Part shown: positions 17,101 to 29,100 of the stretch, in pieces
Numbering within the stretch: the first letter of the stretch is position 1
Layout: each line of letters opens with the position of its first letter
Source of the DNA: Lentzea jiangxiensis
Lineage (GTDB): Bacteria > Actinomycetota > Actinomycetes > Mycobacteriales > Pseudonocardiaceae
Length of the DNA stretch: 46,724 nt
NCBI RefSeq assembly: GCF_900104175.1
Contig: NZ_FNIX01000031.1
Coordinates: forward strand, 1 to 46,724
Direction: 5' to 3'
Made by a program: the position numbers and the translations under genes
Notes under the pieces: generated by a model
Told to the model about the DNA's origin: nothing
The model's input: only the letters and a program-made list of their open reading frames with translations
Database searches by the model: none

Positions 17101-20100
17101 CCACCACCACAGTATTGGGCCCGTCCGCCAGGGTGGGGTCAACCGGAACAGGCCACACCGCAGCATCGGCAGCGAAGGCATCGGTGTCGATGCCCCTGCC
17201 GTACAACGCTTCCAGCACGTTCGGCACGTACCTGCCCATGTCCGACGAACCCAGGTCGCACGCCACGAACCGGAGAGTCTTACCGGTCCAGGAACCGGAG
17301 GCACGCAGGCGCGCCAGCAACTCGGTCATGACCTCCGAGGTAACGGGTTCACCGAAAAACTCCGGCAGACCGCTCAGTTCGACGTGCATGGCGACCGTGA
17401 AAAACTTCTCGTCACGCTGGAGACGCTCAATCGCCTTCTGCTGCAGTTCCAACGTGGTCGCATCGGTCGCCGGGTTTGGCAGCCAGACACCCGAACCATC
17501 GTTCGCGATCATCGCCACGTCGAGGATCGCGTCGGCAAGCCGCGACGCGGACGGACGCGCTGCCGCGACGTCGAGATTGACATCCACCTCGACTTGCGGT
17601 ACGCCAAGCCCGCGTGACGGTTGTTCGGTTCGCCACAAATCCGTGGGCGACACGGTCACCTGAGCTTCATGTTGCTTCTGCGCGAACACGCCATGGTCGT
17701 CTCCTGCTCCGTTGAGCGCTTCCACCTCCAAGAGGCCCTTAGAAAGAGACACATCCAGAGAACTCACATCACCAAACAACCCACCACCAAAATCAGCCCA
17801 CTCCCCATCAGACTCCTCCTCCACAACAGCAGAGCCAGCACCAGGAGACACGGCACCAGGAGACACATCCAGAGAACTCACATCACCAAACAACCCACCA
17901 CCAAAATCAGCCCACTCCCCATCAGACTCCTCCTCCACAACAGCAGAGCCAGCACCAGGAGACACGACGACCGAATCGGTGCCAGTGTGGGCCGAGCCGG
18001 CACCGTCCGGCGTAGCCGTACGAGGCGGCGTCTCGATCTCCTCAACCGGACTCAGTTCGGCAGTGGCGTAACCGTCGTTCTTCAAGTAGAGCAGCGCCTG
18101 CATGACCTGATCGTTCTCTAGTGAAAGAGACGCCCTGTGAACCCGTGTGAAGTACGCGCGCATATCCGACTTCTCATCCGCTATGTCCCGCAGAGCATCT
18201 TCGACAACCCGCACGTTCTCCTGAAGCGGAGCGTTGTCGACGCCTAGGTTATGCAACACGTTCGACAATTGCTGCTGCTGCGACTCCACGAGCCCGATCA
18301 ACCCGAGCAACTCTCCCTCTGTCAGGAAGAGGTCTGCCCGGTCCACCTTGGTGGTGACGTACTCCAGGCGCAGCATGGGGGCGTCGACCACGCGAGCGAC
18401 GTCATGGGCCCTTTCGTTGCCCGACAACACCTCGGCCACGAGCTCACCCTGACCGCGCATCACCTGCCCCATCAGGTCCGCGATCTGTACGACTTCGCTG
18501 GTCGGCACCTCAGGATCGGTGTCCGGTGCCCGCACGTAGGCGAGCAACGCGTTGAGGGTTTCCAACGCTCTGCCGGCAGCGGACGCGCGCAGCAGATCAA
18601 TACCACCGTCAGGGGTGATGTACTCCGAGTTCGGATCACCTGTGGCCTCAACGGTCCACGGCGTGCCGCGCACCAAACTGACGCTCACCCTGCGCAACCG
18701 GGCGCGCGTCGATTCGTCCTGGTCCGGAGGGTAAGGCGTGTTTTTTTCCGTCAAAGACACGTTTGGACGCCCAATGAGGTGCACCAGGTTCGTCGAGTTC
18801 GCGCCCTCCGTGATCGCAGGCAGTTCGCCGAGCTGGAACATCTGCTGGAACACGGCCTGGGGCAGTGAACCGGTCCTCAGGATGAGGACGTCGCCGTCTG
18901 CGAGCGAGGAAATCTGCTGGGCGACATCGGGTGCAGTGATATCCGCACGCTTGAGCCAGTCAGCTTTGTGCTCAGGAATGTACGGTACTGACGAACTTGA
19001 TATCTCTAGCATGATCGCGGGCTTACCGCCCAGGGAATGAACAGCCTCCGCCAGGTGCGCTGAGACGCCCGGCCGCATGAAGTCGGCCAGCTCCAGCAGC
19101 CCGTAAATTGGCATCAGGTCGACCTGCTGGTCACCCAGCACCGCTTCGACGACGGCTTTGAGGCCGGGCGCCTTTTCGTGACCCGGAATTTGTTCGTCGA
19201 TAAACGCCATCAACGACTCGGCGTCGTCGAACCTTGGCACCTCGTAGACGTACCTGGCTTCCTTGCTGATGTACCGGTCGAGATCGACGATCCGGACCCC
19301 GTCGTCGCTGCCTGGGTCGCGCTTCAAGTGCAGCCGCGAACTGACCTCCCAGGCGTACGGCTTCAGGATGATCGCTTCGTCGGCACCAAAGCGGTCCAGG
19401 AACGCCAGGGCACCGTCTGTGTCACCCTTTCTGATCGCGTCGTCACCCGCCGATAGCAACAACGTCCGGCCGTTACAGGACGTGTGCTGCCCCGGACTCC
19501 GCACCTCGACCGGCTCCAAGTCATCGGTGATCAGCAACTGCAGCTTCCGTGCGGACTCTGCGTCGGCAACGAACGTGACCTTGTTCCGGAAACCACTGTC
19601 GCGCAACGATTTCACCAATGTCGTCGCCGCTGCCTGATGACCGAAATTCTTGGCATTCCCGACGGCCACCACGACACGATCTATATCAGACAGAAGCTCA
19701 GCGATCGACGGCTCTGACTCGCCGCTCCATGAGGAAGCACCGACCTCGGTCGTGGTCGCCGACTGGACCGGCGTGCTGAACGGCACCGCTTCCGGAATGG
19801 ATTTCTTGATCAGACCCGCGCGTGGCCGCGCTAGAACGTAGATGTTGGCCAGTTCCGAGAAGATCGGACTGCCCGACCCGGCAGACACATGAGCACCATG
19901 CCGCGTCGGCGCGGCAACATCACCACTCGCACCGAACTTGAAGTGCAACCAGCTTCCGTCACCGGTGGCCGCATGGGCGCCGTTGGCCATGCTGCCGACC
20001 CGGCTGGCCACCACCAACGCGGACGTCACGGACGGCTTCTTCCGATCCGGCACGGACCACACCGAGCTGTCGGCCGCGTACGCCTCGGCCTTGATGCCCC

Positions 20101-23100
20101 GCGCCGCGTGCAACCCGCGCAGCACAGCAGGCACAAAACCTGCGGAATCACCGGTGCCCAGCCCGCTCGACGCGAATCGCAACGGCCTGTCCGGCGACCA
20201 CACACCACGGTCGTACAAACGAGTCAGCAGAGCGGTCATCACCTTGGCGGTGATCGACGTGCCCGCGAACGGAAGCACGCCGTTCGACGTGGCGTTGACG
20301 GCCACCGTGAAGAACCGCCTGCTCCCCTCCAGATTGGACATCGCTTTCCGCTGGCGGGCCATGGCCTGTACTTCATCCGCCGGATCGACCAGCCAGATAC
20401 CGGTGTTCTGCTCGAACGGTTCCGCCACGGCGAGCACCGAGTCGGCCAGTTCGGTGACCTTGTCCAGCGACGGAGCGGCTTCCGTCGCCACGCTGGACGT
20501 GTTGTCAACGACGGACACCGTGATCGAACGGGCGGCACCGGACAGTGCACCGTGGTCCACTATCGACACGTCCACCGTGCGACGGGTCTTGAACTCCCGC
20601 GTACCCCGGCGTTCCAGCACACGGCGGCCGGGACCTGACACCTCCAGCCCGCCAACGGTCATGGATTCTCCGCCGAGGCCGGCCTCCAGCGCGGCCCGAA
20701 GATACTCCACAACCGCCTTCACCCGCTCGTTCCCCCGCTGCTCCGCCCGTGAACGCACTAGGTTGTTACCGCGCCTGCCCTCGATGCGCACCTCTACATC
20801 CGTGCCCTTGCCGTGCAGCTCGACAGCCCTGGCCACCAGCGGACTCAGGACCACGTCCAGATCGGCGACCACCTCGCCCGACGCGAACTGCACCTGTGTC
20901 ATCGCCACGACCTTCCCGCCGGGCCGCACCTGGTGCAGACCGAACGGCATCGTGCCCGGCATGAACCGTTCGATCAGATCGTCGTTCTTTTCGATCGGCC
21001 GATACCCCGGCGGCCACTTTTTAAAGTCTGCACCGCTGTCGTCGACGACCATGTAGGCGTAGTGGTAGACCGGTTCGCCGACGCGCCCCGACTCGTCTAC
21101 GCTGTATTGCAACCATTGCCCGCCCTTGACCACGGCAGGGGTTCCGTCACTGAGATACCCGACCTGCCGGGCCGCCACCACGCTGGTGGGCCCGCCGATT
21201 CGCGCGGGATCGACGGGAACGGTCCACACCGCGGTATCAGCGGCGAAGGCGTGGGCGACGCCGACACCCCTCCTGTGCAACGCTTCCAGCACGTTCGGCA
21301 CGTACCTGCCCTCCTCCGACGTGCTGAGATCGCACGCCACGAACCGGAGGGGCTTGGTGACGGTCCAGGCACCCGACGCGTGCAGGCGGGCGAGCAACTC
21401 GGTCATGACCTCAGAGGTGACGGGCTCGCCGAGGAACTCCGGCTGACCACTCGATCCGACATGCACCGCCACCGTGAAGAACACCCGATCGCGCTGGAGA
21501 CGCTCGATCGCCTGCTGCTGCAGTTCCAGCGTCGTCGCGTCGCTCGCCGGGTTCGGAAGCCAGACACCCGAACCATCATTCCCGATCACCGCCACGTCGA
21601 GGATGGCCTCGGCCAGCCGCGACGCAGACGGACGCGCCAACGCAGCATTGAGATCCTGTCCGGCGATGTCGTGCTCGGTGTTGGCCTGCTCGGTGATGGT
21701 GAGGCCTGTGACGTCTGGCTCGGTGACGCCTGGTTCGGGTATCCCTCGCAGCCGGTCAGCCGTCTGCAGGACGTAGTTCCATGCGTCCACCCAAGCCGGG
21801 GTGGACGCAGCCGTGTGCAGCTTGCCGGCGACGATCCACATCACGGATTCGAACAAGTCGGCGTACGCGAGATCTTGCTGGGTCCTGGGCCAGTCGTCCG
21901 GCTTCGGTACCTCGATCTCGGCGGCCATGATGTTGAACGCCTCGTCCAGCAACTCCTGGACGTTCGGCAGATCGCCGAGCAACTCTTCCTGCTGTTCGCC
22001 CTGGTCGCGAAGCCTTGACACCTCCTGCGGCGGTACCACCAGGCCGCTCGGCGTCACTACCTGGACATTCCCATCGGAGGAGACGACGGTCAACGGCTCC
22101 ACGGGGTTCGGCACGCCCTGCTGCTCCGCGCTCTCGGCCTCGTGCGGAAGCATGCCCGCCACGCCGAACTCCGACCTGGCCACCGCAGGATCGATGCCCG
22201 GCAGCGTGCTGTACATGGACACCGCGTCGGTCAGGTCCACACCGGACAGTGAGGTGACCATCCCTGCCCCGGAGAGGATCTCGTACGCGGAGTGGTCACG
22301 CGAGGGCAGCATCCATCCGAACAGCGCGAGGGTGAAGTCCTCCGCAGGGACCTTCGGTAGGTTCAGCAGCCGCAGGGCGTTCATCATCTTCGCCGAGGTG
22401 GCCGAAACACCAGCGACCAGCGGCATGCCACGGCCGTGTGCATCGCGGTACCACGACGACGAGGTGTCGAGGCGGAACAGCTGCTCGCCGGACCGCCAAC
22501 TCAGGGGCAGCTCCGGGCCCTGCCTGCCCGGCTCGAGGTCGCCGGCGCGCGGGTCGTCGATCCGCACCGGCTGCCGCGTGATCGCGAGCACCCTGAGGAC
22601 CGTTCCATCCTCGTCCCTGCGCACCTCGACATCTGTCACGTTCGGCCGCGACCGCAACACATCGACGTCGAGCTCACCGTGCTCGTCGCGCGGGAGATCC
22701 GCGAGCGGCACCTCCTCGACGCCGAAGCCCACGAGCTCCAACGCCACCGGGTTCTCCCGCAGGAACGCCCGCTCCCGGTCACTCAGACCGGTGTTGCTGT
22801 GCCTGAAGTGCGCAGGGGTGTGGTGAAGGCCGCTCTCGGCGGGACGAGCGCGCCGGGCTTTGATGCTGGCGAGGTACTCCGCGCCGAGCCTGGCCCAGAA
22901 CGGTGACTGAGCGAGCACGTTACCGGTGGCGAACGCGTCGTGCTCGAACATCGTCGCGCTGCCCGGTGCTACCCGCGCCAGCACCCTGTGCAGCAACTTG
23001 CGCGGTGTGCTGTTCAGGTAGTCGGCTTGGGCGCGCAACGCGCCCACGTCAAGTCCCAGCGCACTCGCCCGCTGCCAATCCTCGGTGCGCACGATGTCGT

Positions 23101-26100
23101 TGAGCAACGCCTTCAGCCCGAACGGCGAGTCAACCCGGTATGCGGCGTTGTAGAACGCCGTCATCAGCTCACGCACGCTGCCTCGGGTGCGTACGACTTC
23201 GAATGCTGCCAAGCCGACCTGCCCCGCCGACGTCGGGTCCGCTGAACCGAACGCGGTGTGAATCCGCTGTTCGTCCACGTCAGGATGGGCCGCGCGCAAG
23301 ACGGTCAACAGCCGGTCCACCGCAGCCCGCGCCGCCGCGAGCGACCGGGGATCGTTGAAAGCGAACGCACCGAGCCCGCTCTCGAACTGCTCGGCTTTCG
23401 CGAAATATCCAGGTGAACTGAACACACCTCGTCGCAGCGCGGCTTCGCTGACGGTCTGGCCGTCCGCCAGCAATGTGGCCGCCATCTCAACCAGCCTGCG
23501 CGGACCAGTCGTCTGATCCGCGCTCACAGCCGGGGCACCCGGCCGGATCCGGCGGGCGAGCTGATTCAGTCCATGCAACGCCGCGGGCAGGTCAACCGCT
23601 CGCACACCGGCGGGCAGCTCGAGGCCCACTACCGCATGCATCGCTCGCAGACGGTCGACAGTGATGTCATCATCCTCACCGAACACCAGGTCATGGAGCA
23701 ACGCCAGCCCCCACACCTGCTCACCGACGGAAAGCTGATCAGCTTCGCCAGTGATGCCGCCGATCAAGGCGCTGTGTACGTCGGTCTCCTTGATGCCAAT
23801 GCTCGCTGCGAGCGACACGAGATCGCTCGCCTCGCGCACCGGCACGCCATCAGCCAGTTTGGTCAGCTTCGCCAGCACCCGCGCACGGGCTTGCCGCCTC
23901 CGCACCTCCGAGCTCCCCGGCGGATACGGCAGACTGGGACCGGTTTCAACCGCGACCAGCTGCTGCACCTGATGACGAGTGACCTTGTCGTCCACCGTCA
24001 GCTCGTGTACCACCTTGACCCGCGACCCGACACGGATCTGCGCCCCAGGCGCCAGCAGGATCTCGTCCTCATGCGCATAGCGCGAGAACGGCTTGATGTC
24101 GTACCCGCTGCCACCAGTGAGCTGCAACTGCAGCAGCACCGGATGCACCAGCGGGCCAGACTTGCGCCCGGCAGCGAACTCCAGCGCAATGTCCTTCTCG
24201 CGCGCAGTGCTGGTGAACTCGTTGAAGGTGATGCCATCACGGCCCAAAACAGGAGAGATCAGCCGCCCCAACCACGTCCCGGTGTCACCGGTCGACGCAT
24301 CACCACGCCACACCTCACCCAACGCCGTCGGCAACTGCCGCAACGCATCCATCAACATGTGGTTGTGCAGGAACATCTCCTGCGTCAACGCCTCCACATG
24401 TGTCTTGGCATGACGCTCCGCCATCGACACGAGCTCGGCATACTCGTCCATGTCAGGCTCTAGGACGACGTAATCATTGATGAATTTCACTACCTCGGGT
24501 TCATTGCGCAGGAACAGCGGCCAGAGCTTGGGTGGAACCTTGCGCACCGTCGAGGACAGCTGCTTGGTCAGCGCCATCTGATGACCGATCGGAACACGCA
24601 GCACGGCGTTCATCAACGGGAACGTGGGACCCGTGTAGACAGCCAGCGCCAGGAAGTGCGCCGGGCTCAACCGATCCAGCAGATCCCTCGCCGTCAGATC
24701 GTGCCGCAACAACCAATCACCCAGCACCGTGCCCTTGAGCGGTTTACGCAGGCGTGAGCCTGTTTCCACTTCGGCGAGCACGGCTTTGGTAAAGCCCAGT
24801 GCGTCATCGTCCACTTCGGACAGGTGGCCGACGGTTGAGCCAAGCTTGGCCTCGGCCTTGACCATGTAGAGCGCCTCGTGCGGCAGCAGGCCGAGACCGC
24901 GACGCTCCGCCGCACCCAGCCCCGGCAAGTCGCGGTACAACATCGCCGCATCCTTCTTCAGCAGACGCTCGAGCTCGGGGAAGCAGCCGCTCACCCGCGC
25001 AGCCGCCAACACCTCATGCAACGAATACTCATTGGTCGGCAACAACGACCCCAACAAACCATGCAAGAAGTCGCGAGCGTTCCCATCACCGGACACGAGC
25101 TGGAACACCCACATCGCCTCAGCCACCCGCACCGCCGCACCACCCTTGAGCACAATGCCCCGGGCAGACGCGTCGCGATACCGAATCGAATCGCGATCAA
25201 GCTCAACCTTCGCCGAACGCGACACCCAACGGACAGCCCCGTCATACAGCGCGAACTCCTCAGCCACGCTCGCGTGAACACCGCGATCATCCAGATCGGC
25301 GGCACTGACCGGCTCAACACCAGGCCGGGCGGTGGTCAGTTCCTCGGTGCTCCACAGATCCTGCACGAACACCGCGACATCGTCCCGCCAACCATCCACA
25401 CGAGTCAGCTGCCGCCCAACAACCTCAGCGATCCGCCGCGCCCGCGAATGGAAATGCTCCGCTTCGAAGGAGTCGTCGTCGATCCCGGCCGCCGGAACGA
25501 CATCAGCAGGAGCGAAATCCTTGACAACCTCAAGCACATCACGGAAATCCTGACCACGGTGATACGCCTGCGCCTGGAGCGCGGCCATATCCAACCCCAG
25601 CTCACCAGCCCTCACCCAATCCCCCCTGGCCACAATGTCGTCAACCAACCCGGACAAACTCACCGGCCCCGAACCCGCAGCCAAATTCAGCAACAACGCC
25701 GACAACTCACGCGCATTACCTTCGACGAGCAACCTGGCCTCACGCTCGTCGAGGCTCGGATCCGGCTGCCCGACCACCGCCGGATCACCAGTAATCATCG
25801 AGACATACAAATCCTGCTCAGTACCTGCGGACCTCATGGTGGCCATCAGCCGCTCGACAGTCCCCCGCAACTGATCGGTAGCAGCGTCGTCGTTGAAGAA
25901 ATGCGCGCCCAGCTTCGACTCGAACCTGTCCACCTCCGCCGAATAACCAGCATCCCGATACAACGCACCCTGTTCCGCCGAAGCAGCCAGCCGCACCGCA
26001 CCCGGCAACTCGGTCACCGCATCACCCGTACCGTAATTCGGCGGCGCCGGCTGATCCCGCAACTGCTGATCCTGATCCACCACGATGTGCGCGTCCAACA

Positions 26101-29100
26101 ACGCCTGGCGACCAGTACCCGCCTCGATGTGCACCCAGCCGCCACCCACCTGCACAACCGGCCTCAGGTTCACGTCCAGACCAACCCCAGCAGCCACCAC
26201 AAGATGCCCCGGCCCATCGGGCACGGCAACGTTCGGCACGAAGAACACCGGACCAGTCGGCGCCACCGCGCCAACCTCGATGCCCTGCCTACCCAACTCC
26301 ACCAGCACCTCGGCCGCAAACGACCTCGCGCCGCCACGTCCCGTGCCGCACGATGCGAACATCAACGGTTTCACGCCATCCCACAGACCATCCCTCTTGG
26401 CCTGCAGCAGCATGTCGGCAACCTGCCGTGAAGTGAGCGACCTACCACCCACAACCGGAGCACCACGCTCATCACCATGCGCGAGGAACGTGAAGAACCG
26501 ACCATCAGTCGGCATCCGGCCCACCACACCAGCCAACGACGGATCATCCAGTCGGATACCACGATTCCCCTCAAGGGCAACCGAGGCATAAACGTTCTCG
26601 CTGGCGGTGGTCTTCTCGCGCACCAGCGCGTCGAACACAGTTTGGGTTGCCAACTCCTCCACCGTGGCCTTGCGTGATTCATCCGCAGTGAGCAGACGTC
26701 CATCGGCGTGCTCCTCGATCGGCTGCTCGCCGGACTCCTTCGCTTGAGCGGCGGCTGCAACGTCCTCGTCCTCGTGCGCGGTGGTGGCCGAGTGGGCGGG
26801 CGCCTTGTCCGGCTGCGACGACATCACCTGGACCGGGCGGAGCGAATCCGGCCGCAACGTGGTCGCCTTCTGATCGCGGACGGCCACGGTGAATGTGAGT
26901 TCCTGCTTCGCCTTGGAAATGGTCTCGGGTTCGGTGGTGCCGCTCGGTCGCACCTCGATCTGCCGGCTGCCGCGCGAGGTTGAAACAGTGAAAACCCTGC
27001 CGCGCAACGAGGTGCTCGGCGAGATGCGCGCGAGCACGTCTGCCGCCGCATTCTCGATTTCGGCCAGCTTCTCCGGGTTGACGCCGGGCAACGCCTGGAT
27101 GAGGTCGTCGTGCAGCTGCTCCAACACCGGTTTCGACGCATGAGGAACGTCGGTGCGCCGGACCGGGCCGACGTCAAGGTACTGCAGCTCGGACTCGTCG
27201 GCCTCGCTGTCGCCGGCCCGCAAGTCGTCCTGCCGCACCGCAGTGGTGACCGACGACTGGACGGCGTCTTCCTCGCGAACAAAGGAATCCTGCTGAGTCG
27301 CGAGGCCAAGCTCCGTTTCACTGGAGGTCGTGAGCACCGATGCCGGAGACGGCGCGTACTCATCAGATCCGCCGTCGACGTTCAGGTACTGCAGCTCGCC
27401 GTCATCGGAGACGGTGCCGACGGTCTCCGGGCTAGGCACCGTTTCGGACACGCTGCCACCGGCGGTGGCCGTCGTGTCCGCGGTCTTCGGCCGATCCGCG
27501 GCGGTCGTCGGCTGAGCGCTGGACACGGTCTTCACCGCGGACGGCGCCGCTTCGGTCGCAGGCTTGCTCTCGGGCGTCGTCCTGCCGCCGACGGTCTTCG
27601 GAGCTTCGGTGCTCTTGGTCGGCGCACCGGTCTTCGAGTCTGAAGTGGACTTGGCATCGGCGAGAGCAGTCTTCGTGTCCGAAGAGGACTTGTGATCCGC
27701 GGAAGGAGCGATCTTGCTGTCCGAGGTGGACTTTTCGTCGCCAGAAACCCTGCTTTCCGAGGGAACCTTGCCGTCCGCGGCCGGCTTCACGACGGTGCCG
27801 ACCGGACTGTACGCCGGGGGTGCCACCAGGTCCGAGAAGACCGGCGACGTGGCGGTGTCCGACGAAGCGACCGGCAGGATCGCGACACCCGTCGGCACGT
27901 TGAATTCGGGAGCACCGTGGCCACCGAACATGGTGCCGAGCTTGTCCTTGATCGAGTTGACGGCCGAGTCGAGGCCCTTCATCCCGACATTTTCGAGCTT
28001 TTCGCTGACAGCGCCGCCGATGACGCCGCTGACGAAGCCCATGGCGTACTCCTCGCCCGTGGCCTCCTGGCCGTTCATCCCGGCCATGATCGCCTGGGTG
28101 GGGAGGCCGGACAGGCCCTCGAACAAGAACGTCGTGCTGAACGCGACGGACTTCGCCACGAGGTTGCCGCCGAGGCGGTCGGTCACGTTGCGGGTCAGCG
28201 CGTCGGGCACCTCGCCGGTGAGCGTGTCCACGACGCCCTTGCCGATCTTGTCGGCGTGAGGGTCGAGCACCGAACGGAGGCTGTCCTTGAACATATCTGG
28301 AGTGGACATGCCGTGCCTGGTCCAGTTGTCCACGAACGCACGCGCGTAGTCGTCACCGAGCTGTCGGGCCACGTCCTTGCCCAGCACGTGCCCGAACGCG
28401 TCGTCGAATTTGTCCGCCACGTCCTTGGCGAACCGCTGCGTCAGCTGCTTGGTGAATGCCTGAGCCGGATCGGTCACCTGCAGGCCCGCACGGCCGGTGA
28501 GAGTGCGTCCCATGTCGCGCAGCCACGTGTCGGCGATGTCGTCGGCGACACCCTGGGGCAGCTTGAAGTTCTTGACGTTCTTCAGCAGATCGGCAGTGGC
28601 GAACTTGCTGAAGTCCTTGCCCAGCACACCACCCAGCTTGCGGCCGAGGTGCTCGCCGAGCTCGCCGATGGTACCGCCGAACAGACCACCGATGAGACCG
28701 GAGTACAGCGTCTGCTTCGACGCCTCGTGGTCCCACATCGCCCGCTCACGCTGCAGCCGCTGCACGACCGCGTCGGTGATCATCCCACCAGTGACGCCGA
28801 TGACCATCTCGAACGCGATCGCCCGCACCATTATCCTGAACAGGGCGCCCAGGTATTGGCGGGTGGCGGCGTAGTGCCAGGTGAGGTTCGCCAACGACAT
28901 CCCGCCGGTGACCGAGGCCAGCGCGTACTCCAACGCGATCTCCCAGGCCAGCATGAAGAGCTGGCCCAACGCGGAGAACTTCGCGTATTCAACCTTCAGC
29001 GCGACCTCGTGCAGGCCGTTGGCGACGTCGGCAACGGCCTTGGTCAGGTCGTCGACCACGCCGGGGCCGCTGAGGTCCCGCATGCTGCTGCGGAAGCCTT

